Part shown: piece by piece, positions 22,231 to 31,119 of the stretch
Layout: every line of letters begins with the position of its first letter
How positions within the stretch are numbered: the first letter of the stretch is position 1
Origin: Enterobacter huaxiensis
GTDB lineage: Bacteria > Pseudomonadota > Gammaproteobacteria > Enterobacterales > Enterobacteriaceae
Reading direction: 5' to 3'
DNA: 64,000 nt
Assembly: GCF_003594935.2 (NCBI RefSeq)
Contig: NZ_CP043342.1
Span: 1,302,001-1,366,000, forward strand
Made by a program: the position numbers and the translations under genes
Notes under the pieces: model-generated
Told to the model about the DNA's origin: nothing
The model's input: only the letters and a program-made list of their open reading frames with translations
The model's database searches: none

Positions 22231-23520
22231 ATGACGCGCCGTGCTATCGGGGTGAGTGAAAGACCGCCGCTTTTACAGACTATCCCGCTTAGTTTGCAGC
22301 ACCTGTTTGCCATGTTTGGCGCAACCGTGCTGGTGCCAATCCTGTTTCACATTAACCCGGCTACCGTATTGCTGTTCAACGGGGTCGGCACGCTGCTTTA
22401 CCTGTTCATCTGTAAAGGTAAAATCCCGGCGTATCTGGGTTCCAGCTTCGCCTTTATCTCGCCGGTTCTGCTGCTGCTGCCGCTGGGTTATGAGGTCGCG
22501 CTCGGCGGCTTTATCATGTGCGGCGTGCTGTTCTGCCTGGTCTCCTTCATTGTGAAAAAAGCCGGTACGGGCTGGCTGGACGTGATGTTCCCGCCCGCGG
22601 CGATGGGCGCAATCGTTGCCGTTATCGGCCTGGAGCTGGCGGGCGTTGCGGCGAACATGGCCGGGCTGCTTCCGGCTGAAGGCCAGTCACCGGACTCCAA
22701 AACCATCATCATCTCGCTGGTGACGCTGGGCGTGACGGTGTTTGGTTCCGTGCTGTTCCGCGGCTTCATGGCCATTATCCCGATCCTGATCGGCGTGCTG
22801 GCGGGCTACGCGCTCTCCTTCGTCATGGGCGTTGTGGATACCACGCCGATTGCCGAAGCGCACTGGTTCGCGCTGCCAACCTTCTACACCCCGCGCTTCG
22901 AGTGGTTTGCCATCTTCACCATTCTGCCTGCCGCGCTGGTGGTAATTGCTGAACACGTCGGCCACCTGGTGGTCACGGCGAATATCGTTAAGCGTGACCT
23001 GATCCGCGACCCGGGCCTGCACCGCTCCATGTTTGCCAACGGCTTATCGACTATTATCTCCGGCTTCTTCGGCTCCACGCCAAACACCACCTACGGTGAG
23101 AACATCGGCGTAATGGCCATCACCCGCGTCTACAGCACCTGGGTTATCGGCGGGGCGGCCATCATTGCCATCCTGCTCTCCTGCGTCGGCAAGCTGGCGG
23201 CGGCGATCCAGATCATCCCGGTTCCGGTGATGGGCGGCGTATCTCTGCTGCTGTACGGGGTGATCGGTGCCTCCGGTATTCGCGTGCTGATCGAATCCAA
23301 AGTGGATTACAGCAAGGCGCAGAACCTGATCCTGACCTCCGTAATCCTGATCATCGGCGTGAGCGGTGCGAAGGTGCACATCGGTGCCGCAGAGCTGAAG
23401 GGCATGGCGCTGGCGACCATCGTCGGTGTAGGCCTGAGCCTGATCTTTAAGCTGATTTCCGTTCTGCGTCCTGAAGAAGACATTCTGGACGCTGACGACA
23501 GCGAAAAAGCGTCGCATTGA
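22231..23520 (+). CDS. uraA: Uracil:proton symporter UraA
   Basis: UraA imports uracil with protons across the inner membrane and feeds Upp. The 429-residue protein begins MTRRAIGVSERPPLLQTIPLSLQHLFAMFGATVLVP, the hallmark of the NAT/NCS2 family, and has about 14 membrane segments. The conserved family motif is seen as NGLSTIISGFFGSTPNTTYGENIGV, which includes substrate-binding residues, and HVGHLVVTANIV contains a conserved histidine. The ATG at 22231 has AAGGAAAAC upstream. It follows upp in the usual upp-uraA arrangement. Confidence 0.98.
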   Translation: MTRRAIGVSERPPLLQTIPLSLQHLFAMFGATVLVPILFHINPATVLLFNGVGTLLYLFICKGKIPAYLGSSFAFISPVLLLLPLGYEVALGGFIMCGVLFCLVSFIVKKAGTGWLDVMFPPAAMGAIVAVIGLELAGVAANMAGLLPAEGQSPDSKTIIISLVTLGVTVFGSVLFRGFMAIIPILIGVLAGYALSFVMGVVDTTPIAEAHWFALPTFYTPRFEWFAIFTILPAALVVIAEHVGHLVVTANIVKRDLIRDPGLHRSMFANGLSTIISGFFGSTPNTTYGENIGVMAITRVYSTWVIGGAAIIAILLSCVGKLAAAIQIIPVPVMGGVSLLLYGVIGASGIRVLIESKVDYSKAQNLILTSVILIIGVSGAKVHIGAAELKGMALATIVGVGLSLIFKLISVLRPEEDILDADDSEKASH

Positions 23521-23527
23521 TCCTCAT

Positions 23528-23555
23528 AACGGGCGGATGATCCGCCCGTTTCTCT
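23528..23555 (+). terminator. Hairpin after uraA
   Basis: AACGGGCGGA (23528-23537) and TCCGCCCGTT (23541-23550) form a 10-bp stem with a three-base loop, seven bases after the uraA stop. The tail TCTCTCC is only partly T, so termination may be incomplete. Confidence 0.65.
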
Positions 23556-23614
23556 CCTTCCGGTTCCGTGCTAAACTCGTTGCCGATTTTATGTAATATC
23601 TGGTTGAGGTATTT

Positions 23615-24316
23615 CTGAACGGACCGGCACAGCTCTCTCTGCCACTCTATCTCCCTGACGACGAAACTTTCGCGAGTTTCTGGCCGGGTGATAACCCCTC
23701 TTTACTGGCTGCACTGCAAAACGTGCTGCGCCAGGATCACAGCGGATACATCTATATCTGGTCACGCGAAGGTGCGGGACGCAGCCATCTTCTGCATGCT
23801 GCCTGTGCTGAACTCTCAGCGCGGGGCGATGCGGTAGGCTATGTGCCGCTGGATAAACGTACCTGGTTTGTACCGGAAGTGCTGGAGGGAATGGAACATC
23901 TCTCGCTGGTCTGCATCGACAATATCGAATGCGTGGCGGGTGATGAGCCGTGGGAAATGGCGATCTTTAACCTCTATAACCGCATTCTGGAATCGGGAAA
24001 AACCCGGTTGCTGATCACCGGCGATCGCCCACCGCGACAGCTTAACCTCGGGTTGCCGGATTTGGCTTCACGCCTCGACTGGGGGCAAATCTACAAGCTC
24101 CAGCCGCTCTCCGATGAAGACAAACTTCAGGCGCTTCAGCTGCGCGCTAAGCAGCGTGGGTTTGAGCTGCCGGAGGACGTGGGGCGGTTCCTGCTTAAAC
24201 GCCTGGACAGGGAAATGCGCACGCTGTTTGACACGCTCGATCAGCTCGATCGCGCGTCTATTACCGCGCAGCGCAAGCTAACCATTCCGTTTGTGAAAGA
24301 CATTCTCAAGCTCTAG
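23615..24316 (+). CDS. hda: DnaA regulatory inactivator Hda (CUG start)
   Basis: Hda binds the DNA-loaded beta clamp and stimulates hydrolysis of ATP on DnaA, preventing re-initiation of replication. The 233-residue protein starts at a CTG at 23615: [19 protein letters not shown], with GAGG five to nine bases upstream. The clamp-binding motif QLSLPL at residues 6-11 lies right at this start, so any downstream ATG or GTG would remove it. E. coli hda also uses CUG. The AAA+ domain has the P-loop [10 protein letters not shown] (51-60), [11 protein letters not shown] as Walker B, and the arginine-rich ASRLDWG region. Confidence 0.95.
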   Translation: MNGPAQLSLPLYLPDDETFASFWPGDNPSLLAALQNVLRQDHSGYIYIWSREGAGRSHLLHAACAELSARGDAVGYVPLDKRTWFVPEVLEGMEHLSLVCIDNIECVAGDEPWEMAIFNLYNRILESGKTRLLITGDRPPRQLNLGLPDLASRLDWGQIYKLQPLSDEDKLQALQLRAKQRGFELPEDVGRFLLKRLDREMRTLFDTLDQLDRASITAQRKLTIPFVKDILKL

Positions 24317-24318
24317 TT

Positions 24319-24400
24319 TTGCCGGGTGGCGGCTGCGCCTTACCCGGCCTACGAAAACCCGTCACGCTTTGTAGGCCCGGTAAGCGCAGCGCCACCGGGC
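24319..24400. repeat. REP/BIME-like inverted repeat pair (copy 3)
   Basis: GCCGGGTGGCGGCTGCGCC at 24321-24339 and GCGCAGCGCCACCGGGC at 24384-24400 are inverted copies around CTACGAAAACCCGTCACGCTTTGTAG. It fills the space between the convergent stops of hda and the M17 aminopeptidase gene. Confidence 0.88.
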
Positions 24401-25819
24401 TTAACAATCTTCCATCAGATGCTCAACCAAAAGCGGAATCGGCCTTCCCGACGCCACGCTTCGCCCGCTTTCACGCCACAGTGCCGTCCCGCTAATGTCC
24501 AGATGCGCCCACGGAATGGTTGGCGGGCAGAAGTGATGCAGCAGCCATGCCGCCGAGGCGCTAATTGCCGCATTGTTCGTCGGCGTGTTGCACAGATCGG
24601 CAATGGCGCTGTCGGTCTGCTTCTTCAGACGGGCATCCAGCGGCAGGGACCACACCTCGTCGCCACTCTGCTTACCCGCCAGCGTCAGCGCCGCGCGCAG
24701 CGGTTCATCCTGGGTCATCAACCCGCTCAGCTCATACCCCAGCGCTTTCACCACCGCACCGGTTAACGTGGCCATATCAATGATATAGCGCGCCTGCGGG
24801 TGGCGCTGGCTTGCCCAGGCGAGAGCGTCTGCAAGCACCAGCCGGCCTTCGGCATCGGTGTTGTTGATTTCAACCGTGGTGCCGTTGCAGGCCGTGGCCA
24901 CCGTGCCGGGCTGCATGGCGTCCGGCCCGATGGCGTTTTCTGCCAGCGCCAGCACGCCCATGATGCGAACGGGAAGCCCCAGTTCTGCCACGGTCAGCAT
25001 CAGCCCCAGCACGTTTGCCGCGCCGCACATGTCATATTTCATGGTGTACATGCCCGCGCCTTCCTTCAGCCACAGGCCGCCGGTATCGAACGTAATACCT
25101 TTGCCGACGTAGCAGCGCACCGGGCCGTCAGAAACGCCGTCATAGTGGATAGCCAGCAGACGCGGCGGGCAGGTCGCCCCTTTGCCGACGGCGTGCAGCA
25201 GCCCCAGGCCTTGCTCAACGATCTGCTTTTCATCCAGCGCTTCACACCGCAGGGCAGGGAGGGCGGCACACAGTTTTTGCGCTTCTTCCACCACGAACTG
25301 CGGCGTGCAGCGATCCGACGGCGTATCGGCCAGGCGTCGCGCGGCGACCATACCCCGGGCGATGGCCTGCTGCTGGCGGAAGAGCGCTGTCAGCCTGTCC
25401 TGCTGTTCGGGCTGGCAGAGCGCGGTGATGCGCTCAAGACGGACCGTGTCACTGGTTTTCTTCAACTGCAAATCGCTCAGCCGGTGCGCCTGATTAAAGA
25501 GAAAACGCAGCACCTGCGCCAGCACCACATCGTCGATATCAGTCACGTCCAGCACCACCTCAGCGCTGACGGGGGAGGCCAGAAGCGGACGCAGCGCCGT
25601 GACCAGCCCTTCGGTCAGGCTATCCTGCCAGAGCGCATCCGGCAGCAGCGTGATGCGGGCAAAAGGCGCGCAGCCGAAGCGGGTGTCCGCAACGTTTTTC
25701 TCGTCACGCATTTCGGCGATAAGCGCCGAATCCGGCAGCAGAGCGCAGGCGGCACGTGCGATTAAATGACTCTGCGGATCCGCCTCTGAAAGTGTGGTAA
25801 TAAACTGAAAGGTAATCAT
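24401..25819 (-). CDS. M17 leucyl aminopeptidase family protein
   Basis: The 472-residue protein is a cytosolic two-metal aminopeptidase of family M17, related to PepA/PepB. The active-site signature NTDAEGRL is at about 320-327, preceded by the metal ligands in GKGITFDTGG (about 239-248) and MKYDMCGAANVLG. The N-terminal 150 residues are less conserved, as usual. The ATG at 25819 overlaps the upstream stop as TGATG and has AGGA seven bases before it; a GTG one codon earlier is the alternative. It ends an operon of EIIC, amidase and aminopeptidase, which suggests it trims peptides or releases amino acids from an imported substrate. It is separate from the house-keeping pepB, which lies elsewhere in E. 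coli. Confidence 0.88.
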   Translation of the reverse strand: MITFQFITTLSEADPQSHLIARAACALLPDSALIAEMRDEKNVADTRFGCAPFARITLLPDALWQDSLTEGLVTALRPLLASPVSAEVVLDVTDIDDVVLAQVLRFLFNQAHRLSDLQLKKTSDTVRLERITALCQPEQQDRLTALFRQQQAIARGMVAARRLADTPSDRCTPQFVVEEAQKLCAALPALRCEALDEKQIVEQGLGLLHAVGKGATCPPRLLAIHYDGVSDGPVRCYVGKGITFDTGGLWLKEGAGMYTMKYDMCGAANVLGLMLTVAELGLPVRIMGVLALAENAIGPDAMQPGTVATACNGTTVEINNTDAEGRLVLADALAWASQRHPQARYIIDMATLTGAVVKALGYELSGLMTQDEPLRAALTLAGKQSGDEVWSLPLDARLKKQTDSAIADLCNTPTNNAAISASAAWLLHHFCPPTIPWAHLDISGTALWRESGRSVASGRPIPLLVEHLMEDC

Positions 25820-26775
25820 CACTGTTCCTCAATCGGCGCGCGGATCCGCGCGGCGTAGGCCTGCATCCATTCATCGTCCACCGCCTGATAATGCGTCTTC
25901 TCATGCTGGCGCTCGGTGCGGAAAACGGTAAGCGGCTGTCGGGCCGTTGCGACCACGAACGAGAAGGTTTTAATGTTGGTTGCCGCGCCGAACTCGCCCC
26001 TGTTGTTCATGCACACCACGGAGAGATCGCCCACGCGGCCGAAGCGCGACATCAGCTTGTCCTCCAGTTCGAACACCACGGAGTCTGCCGCCTGCTGCGG
26101 CGTCATGCCCTGCGCCATCCGGCGAACGATTTCGTAGCTGGTGCAGCCCTTCATCAGGTCTTCACCGACGCCCGTGGCGGTGGCGGCGCCGGTCTCACTG
26201 TCGCAGTAATATCCTGACCCAATAATGGGTGAATCACCCAGGCGGCCGCGCTTTTTCATAAACAGGCCGCTGGTGGAGGTGGCGACGCTCATCGACCCCT
26301 GTTTATCAAGGCCGATAATCCCAACGGTATCGTGCCCGTCGTACGGGCTTAAGCCCTTATCCAGCGTCTCCCGGCAGCGTTTTCGATAGTGCTGCATCGC
26401 GCGGTCGGTGAGCATGGTTTTCTCGGCAAAGCCCTGGCTCAGCGCCCACTCGCGCGCGCCCTGGCCTACCAGCAGGCTGTTGTAGCGCTGGCGGCTGAGC
26501 GCATGCGCCACGCGTACCGGGTTGGCGATATCCACCAGATTGCCCACGGCGCCAAAGGCCAGCGTGTCGCCATCCATGTAGGCCGCGTCCAGCTCCACCT
26601 CACCGTTTTCAGTGGGTAGCCCGCCGTAGCCTACGGACTTATAGAACGGAAAGTCCTCGACGTTGGCTACGGCATCTACCACCGCGGCCGCGACCGGTTT
26701 TCCCGCAGCCAGCGCGGACGCAGACTCCGTTACGCCTTCAAGCGCCATTCGCCAGGTTGCGATAATTCCCCACAT
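25819..26775 (-). CDS. N4-(beta-N-acetylglucosaminyl)-L-asparaginase-like Ntn hydrolase
   Basis: This 318-residue protein belongs to the isoaspartyl peptidase/glycosylasparaginase family, which self-cleaves before a threonine that becomes the nucleophile. The site reads HDTVG with Thr150. HDT(I/V)G is the form seen in glycosylasparaginases, while plant-type asparaginases and E. coli IaaA carry HGTVG. Further matches to human aspartylglucosaminidase are VGYGGLPTENGEVELDAA, MDGDTLAFGAVGNL and GRLGDSPIIGSGYY. No signal peptide is visible, so it acts in the cytoplasm, unlike secreted bacterial relatives. It lies three bases after the EIIC gene and overlaps the aminopeptidase gene, so all three are co-expressed. 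Cleavage of GlcNAc-Asn or a related glycosyl-asparagine is inferred. Confidence 0.85.
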   Translation of the reverse strand: MWGIIATWRMALEGVTESASALAAGKPVAAAVVDAVANVEDFPFYKSVGYGGLPTENGEVELDAAYMDGDTLAFGAVGNLVDIANPVRVAHALSRQRYNSLLVGQGAREWALSQGFAEKTMLTDRAMQHYRKRCRETLDKGLSPYDGHDTVGIIGLDKQGSMSVATSTSGLFMKKRGRLGDSPIIGSGYYCDSETGAATATGVGEDLMKGCTSYEIVRRMAQGMTPQQAADSVVFELEDKLMSRFGRVGDLSVVCMNNRGEFGAATNIKTFSFVVATARQPLTVFRTERQHEKTHYQAVDDEWMQAYAARIRAPIEEQ

Positions 26776-26778
26776 GCT

Positions 26779-28098
26779 TTACTCCTGTTTTGCAAGGGTG
26801 GTGTCGGTTTGCGTAACGCTGGCCATCTCCGCCGCGCGGTACTGTTTGTCCAGGATACGCATGAAAGGCAGGTACAGCATGGCGCCGATCAGCAGGTTGA
26901 GAAGCTGCATGACGCTGCCGCTCAGGTGTCCGGTGACGATAAAGCCGCTGATCACCGGCGGCAGCGTCCACGGAATGAACACGCCGGTGGTGACGGCAAC
27001 CGCGCCAATTTTCATCGCCGCGTACTGCACGGTGACCAGCACCAGCGGCACCAGGTTGAACGGAATGAGCATGATCGGGTTCATGATCACCGGCAGGCCA
27101 AACAGAATCGGCTCGTTGATGTTGAACACCGACGCGCCCGCGCCGAGGCGCGCCACTTCGCGCATGTTTTTACTGCGGGCGAAAATCAGCATCGCAATCA
27201 CCAGCGACAGCGTGGCCCCCGCGCCGCCCATCCAGATCATGTCAAAAAACTGTTCGGTGATAATATGCGGCGGCGTCGTCCCGGCCTGAATGGCGGCGAT
27301 GTTGTCGGTCTGGTTTTCCATCCACAGCGGACGAATAATGCCGTTAATCATTGAGCCGGAGTTAATGCCCACTGACCACAGAATGGTGATGCTGAATACC
27401 GTCATCAGCGAGCCAAAGTATGAGGTGCCGTAGTGGCGCACCGGCGTGGCGACCACTTCGTAAATAAACTGGTGGATGGTGCTGTAGTGGGTGTTTTCAA
27501 ACACGATGCGGATCCCCAGCACCAGAATCATCACCAGCAGGGCCGGGATCAGCGCGGCGAACGACTCCTGCACCGCCGGCGGCACGCCGTCCGGCATTTT
27601 GATTACCAGCTTTTTGCGCTTGAGCCAGCAGAACAGCTCCGTCCACAGCAGGGAACCAATCATCGCCACGAACAGCCCTTTGCTGCCAATCCACTCCACC
27701 GGCATTACGGTAATGCCGCCGTTTTCCGCCACCTTAATAAACGGCGTGAGGATTAAAAAGGCGACCAGCGAAAGAATGCCGCAGGAGATGCGGTCTTCCC
27801 CGTAGTGCTCCGCCAGGCGGAACGCCACCAGGAAACTGATGAACAACGACATGGTCGAGAAGACCGCGTTAAACGGAATTTCGATAATGGCGCTCCAGCT
27901 TTCACCAAAGGCCTGAGACATAAACTGCTGATAGGCCTGATTCGGGAACGACGAGATCACCAGCAGAATAGAGCCGACGATGATAAACGGCATGAATGAA
28001 ACGTAGGCGCCCCGAATGGCACCCAGATGACGCTGCTGGGCCGTTTTGGCCGCCAGCGGCATCAGTTTTGCTTCAAGAAATCCCAGAACATTGTTCAT
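26779..28098 (-). CDS. PTS EIIC component, cellobiose/chitobiose-like
   Basis: The 439-residue membrane protein has about 10 hydrophobic segments and the features of the lactose/cellobiose/chitobiose EIIC family: GAYVSFMPFIIVGSILLVI near the start, MPDGVPPAVQESFAALIPA in the middle, and GASVFNINEPILFGLPVIMNPIMLIPF, which contains the conserved NEP substrate region. It transports and presents a sugar for phosphorylation, but no EIIA or EIIB gene is adjacent, so it must borrow them or act differently. It is the first gene of an operon with an amidase and an aminopeptidase and is divergent from a transposase-like DNA-binding gene. The substrate is unknown; a glycosylated amino acid or peptide is a guess from context. 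Confidence 0.9.
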   Translation of the reverse strand: MNNVLGFLEAKLMPLAAKTAQQRHLGAIRGAYVSFMPFIIVGSILLVISSFPNQAYQQFMSQAFGESWSAIIEIPFNAVFSTMSLFISFLVAFRLAEHYGEDRISCGILSLVAFLILTPFIKVAENGGITVMPVEWIGSKGLFVAMIGSLLWTELFCWLKRKKLVIKMPDGVPPAVQESFAALIPALLVMILVLGIRIVFENTHYSTIHQFIYEVVATPVRHYGTSYFGSLMTVFSITILWSVGINSGSMINGIIRPLWMENQTDNIAAIQAGTTPPHIITEQFFDMIWMGGAGATLSLVIAMLIFARSKNMREVARLGAGASVFNINEPILFGLPVIMNPIMLIPFNLVPLVLVTVQYAAMKIGAVAVTTGVFIPWTLPPVISGFIVTGHLSGSVMQLLNLLIGAMLYLPFMRILDKQYRAAEMASVTQTDTTLAKQE

Positions 28099-28245
28099 TG
28101 TGAACTCCGTACAAGATTGAGTGGTGTTGTTTATGTTATGTCTGAGGATTATCAGTGAAGCGTGGCGGGCGAAAGGTGAAATCGGTCACAAAGCATTCGC
28201 TGATGTTATATAAATCTCACTAGATTGGTTTCGGAGAGCCTTGCG

Positions 28246-29070
28246 ATGGAAATTAAGCTGCACGCCAATGCCACCACCACGCCACGTATCCGTCGCTACC
28301 TTCAGCAGTCTGATAAAAGCGACAGGGAGTTGGCCGTTGAGCTTGGGATCTCGGTGACTACCGTCAGGCGCTGGCGCAATCGTGAACAGGTTTCTGATAA
28401 CCAGACGACGCCGAAGGTGATACACAAAGCGATGAGACAAGAGCAGATAACCCTGGTCAATGCGCTGCGCGAAGCGCTGGGCGCCCCCCTGGACGAGCTG
28501 CTGCTTCTGGTGAATGAGGTGCTGGGGATCGCCGTTTCCCGGGCTACGCTGAACCGCTACCTTAAACCCGCCTCAGCGAAACGGAAGGGGACTTCATTGC
28601 AGGGAAAAAAGGCGCTCAAGGCCGGTATTGTGCCGCGTCAGCTGACGCTCCATCATCAGCCTTTGTCACTGCATATGGACGACGGCGGGGAGCAGCACCT
28701 GCTCTGGGCGCGTGAGCCGGTGAGCGGCTGGTGCTATGCCCGGCTTTATGCGGGGCTTTCGCCTCAGCGGGTGACCCTCTGGGCCCAGGAGTTGCTCGAC
28801 GCGTGCCCGGCGCATATCCAATCTGTTGAGACTTTTGGTGTTGAGGTAGTGCTGGCGGAGCGAGATATCGCCGTGAAAATGCATTCACAAAAACAGAACG
28901 CGGTGCAGGTCGCCGTACCCTTGCATGCCATTATCCCGCGCGTGAAAACCGAGCCCGTCGCAGAGCTGCTGGTTCAGCTTTGCGAATATTACAACCGGGG
29001 GAGGACGCAGAAAAAGCTTGGGGAAAGTACGCCGCAGGCCTTTCTGGAGGCGCTGCGGCGAAGGGATTAG
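28246..29070 (+). CDS. Transposase-derived helix-turn-helix protein, probable domesticated regulator
   Basis: The 274-residue protein has an N-terminal HTH (DRELAVELGISVTTVRRWRNRE, about residues 27-47) and a second DNA-binding-like segment (GIAVSRATLNRYLK), as in IS481-type transposases. A shortened integrase-like domain follows: SLHMDDGGEQHLLWAREPVSGWCYARLYA keeps the first strand with Asp145, but the second position reads ETFGVEVVLAERD where active enzymes have TDNG, and the third-acid region is missing before EYYNRGRTQKKLGESTPQAFLEAL. So catalysis is unlikely. I see no flanking inverted repeats or target duplication. It is divergent from the EIIC operon by 147 bp, the place of a regulator. 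ATG 28246 has GGAG upstream. Its last four bases overlap the convergent yfgD-like gene. Confidence 0.75.
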   Translation: MEIKLHANATTTPRIRRYLQQSDKSDRELAVELGISVTTVRRWRNREQVSDNQTTPKVIHKAMRQEQITLVNALREALGAPLDELLLLVNEVLGIAVSRATLNRYLKPASAKRKGTSLQGKKALKAGIVPRQLTLHHQPLSLHMDDGGEQHLLWAREPVSGWCYARLYAGLSPQRVTLWAQELLDACPAHIQSVETFGVEVVLAERDIAVKMHSQKQNAVQVAVPLHAIIPRVKTEPVAELLVQLCEYYNRGRTQKKLGESTPQAFLEALRRRD

Positions 29071-29423
29071 AGGATTTCGAGCACGTCTTCCGGCGGACGA
29101 CCAATCCGCGCCTTGCCGTTGGCGACGACAATCGGGCGTTCGATCAGCTTTGGATTTTCGACCATCGCCTGAATCAACTCATCTTCCGTCAGGTGCGCGT
29201 CATTCAGCGCGAGCGATTTATAGAGATCTTCTTTCTGGCGCATCAGCTCGCGCGCGCTTCCCATCCCCAGCATGTGCAGAAGCTGGCGCAGGGTCTGGGC
29301 ATCCGGCGGCGTTTCCAGGTACAGCACCACGTCCGGATCCACGCCGTTAGACTTCAGCAGGCTAAGGGTATCGCGGCTCTTGGAACAGCGAGGGTTGTGG
29401 TAGATTTTTACTGCGTCTGTCAT
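29067..29423 (-). CDS. yfgD: ArsC family protein YfgD
   Basis: The 118-residue protein matches E. coli YfgD: MTDAVKIYHNPRCSKSRDTLSLLKSNGV at the start, with the redox cysteine in NPRCSKSR, and ERPIVVANGKARIGRPPEDVLEIL at the end. This is the arsenate reductase (glutaredoxin-linked) fold of the ArsC/Spx superfamily. E. coli YfgD has no proven arsenate reductase role in vivo, and no ars genes are nearby, so arsenate reduction is not established. It lies 12 bases downstream of bepA and is probably co-transcribed with it. Confidence 0.95.
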   Translation of the reverse strand: MTDAVKIYHNPRCSKSRDTLSLLKSNGVDPDVVLYLETPPDAQTLRQLLHMLGMGSARELMRQKEDLYKSLALNDAHLTEDELIQAMVENPKLIERPIVVANGKARIGRPPEDVLEIL

Positions 29424-29435
29424 GACTTCTCCTTA

Positions 29436-30899
29436 TCACATCTTCTCGTACGGCTTAAAGCGCTGCTGCAGGCCGCGCAGCTGATCGATGCGCGCATCGT
29501 AGCGCGCCTGTTGCAGGCTGCCGAGTTTGACCTGCGAGCTGGCGCTGCTCAGGAGGGAAATAGCCTGATCGAGCCGGCCCACCAGCGCAAAGCCTTCGGC
29601 TCGCGCCGCCAGCTCCTGATCGCGGTTGCCGAGCTGTGCTTCCGTCTGCGCCAGCAGATCCCAGCCGTTTTGATCGTCTTTATTATTAAAGGTGTAGCGA
29701 TTCAGGATGGTTGCCGCTTCTTTCGGCTGCCCGCCCTGCAGGTAAGCATTCGCCAGGTTGAGCTGAAGCACCGGGTTATTTCGCACATCTTTCGCCCCTT
29801 TCAGGCGGTTAATGGCATCGGTCGTTTTTTTCTGACCCAGATCGATATCGGTTGAGAGATCGAGGTACCACGCGTTGTTCGGATCGGCCGCCAGCAGGGG
29901 CTGGATCGCCCTGCGCGCCTCGTCATATTTGCTGGCTTCCATTGCCTGCAGCGCCTGACCGTACTGGGCCGCATTTTTCTCACGCACGTTGCCTTTGGAC
30001 AGCGAGTCCAGCAGGTCGCTGGTGAGCTGGTTGCGCCCGGAGTTGTACATACCCAGCGTTCTGACCTTCGCCATGTAGAAATCCTGTGAGGACTGCACCA
30101 CCACCGGACGCATCTGGTTGGCGCGGTTGCGCGCGTCTGACAGGCGGCTTTCAGGCAGCGGGTGAGTCAGCAGAATTTCAGGCGGACGCGAGGAGTAGCG
30201 CGCCTGGTCCAGCAGTTTTTCCAGGAAGCTCGGCATGGCCTGCGGGTCGAAGCCCGAGCGCTGCAGCACCTGTATCCCGATGCGATCCGCTTCCTGCTCG
30301 TTTTGCTGAGTAAAGCTGATCATCCCCTGGCGGGTTCCCGCCAGCGTACCGGTCAGTGCCGCCATCCCAGCCTGCGGGCTGGCCATCGCCAGCAGGATGG
30401 AGCCCAGCGCGCCCACCCACGTGAGCGGCGCGTTACGCTTCTGGTCTTCCATTGCGCGTGCCAGGTGGCGCTGGGTGACGTGCGAAATTTCGTGCGCCAT
30501 CACCGACGCCAGCTGGCTTTCGTTATCGGAATAGCGGAACAGCGCCGAATGCAGCACCACGTTACCGCCGAAGAAGGCGAAGGCGTTGATTTCGTCGTTA
30601 TTGATTAGGTAAAAGTGGAAGGGGGTTTTCACCGAATCGGCGTGCGCGACCAGCCGCATTCCCAGGCCGTTGATGTACTGCACCAGCAGCGGGTCGTTAA
30701 TCAGCGGCGCGCTGCCGCGCAGCTGGCGAACGTAGTAATCACCCATTTGCATCTCCTGACCGATGGAGAGCGTGCTTCCTGCTGTGGTACCCATATCCGG
30801 CAACGTATCGGACGAGTCAGCGAAGACGGGTGCAGCCTGACCGACAGTCAGTGCGGCGATAAGTGTCGCAACCAGCGTTTTTCTCAACTGCCTGAACAT
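29436..30899 (-). CDS. bepA: Outer-membrane assembly metalloprotease/chaperone BepA
   Basis: BepA is a periplasmic M48 protease that helps mature LptD and degrades misassembled outer-membrane proteins. The ATG at 30899 gives 487 residues, the E. coli length, with signal peptide [27 protein letters not shown] in two halves around residue 15 and cleavage near AFA/VFA. The zinc site is HEISH at 136-140, with the third ligand in [12 protein letters not shown] repeats occupy roughly residues 310-487 and contact the BAM complex. A long in-frame extension upstream to 31334 overlaps perM and is not coding. bepA is divergent from perM; yfgD follows. Confidence 0.97.
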   Translation of the reverse strand: MFRQLRKTLVATLIAALTVGQAAPVFADSSDTLPDMGTTAGSTLSIGQEMQMGDYYVRQLRGSAPLINDPLLVQYINGLGMRLVAHADSVKTPFHFYLINNDEINAFAFFGGNVVLHSALFRYSDNESQLASVMAHEISHVTQRHLARAMEDQKRNAPLTWVGALGSILLAMASPQAGMAALTGTLAGTRQGMISFTQQNEQEADRIGIQVLQRSGFDPQAMPSFLEKLLDQARYSSRPPEILLTHPLPESRLSDARNRANQMRPVVVQSSQDFYMAKVRTLGMYNSGRNQLTSDLLDSLSKGNVREKNAAQYGQALQAMEASKYDEARRAIQPLLAADPNNAWYLDLSTDIDLGQKKTTDAINRLKGAKDVRNNPVLQLNLANAYLQGGQPKEAATILNRYTFNNKDDQNGWDLLAQTEAQLGNRDQELAARAEGFALVGRLDQAISLLSSASSQVKLGSLQQARYDARIDQLRGLQQRFKPYEKM

Positions 30900-31119
30900 A
30901 ACCACTGTCCTGTATTTTGGATGTGTCATTTTGACCGATGAACCCGCATATCGTTCATCTCCACTGACCTGCGAGTGTAGCCGTGTTAAGGCATGAAGAA
31001 AATCCCATTCATCAGGGTTTTGCGAATCGTTACAGTGATACAAAAAGGAAAGTCTTTTTTGTGACAGTTCGATACAATTCGCAGTCTCACTCCCGCCAAC
31101 CGATTCAGGGAAGGGTTGT

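Noticed and set aside
28099..28245. Possible insertion-sequence ends around the transposase-like gene
   Set aside because: I looked for inverted repeats flanking 28246-29070 and found none convincing; the downstream end overlaps the yfgD-like gene by four bases, so this is not an intact element.
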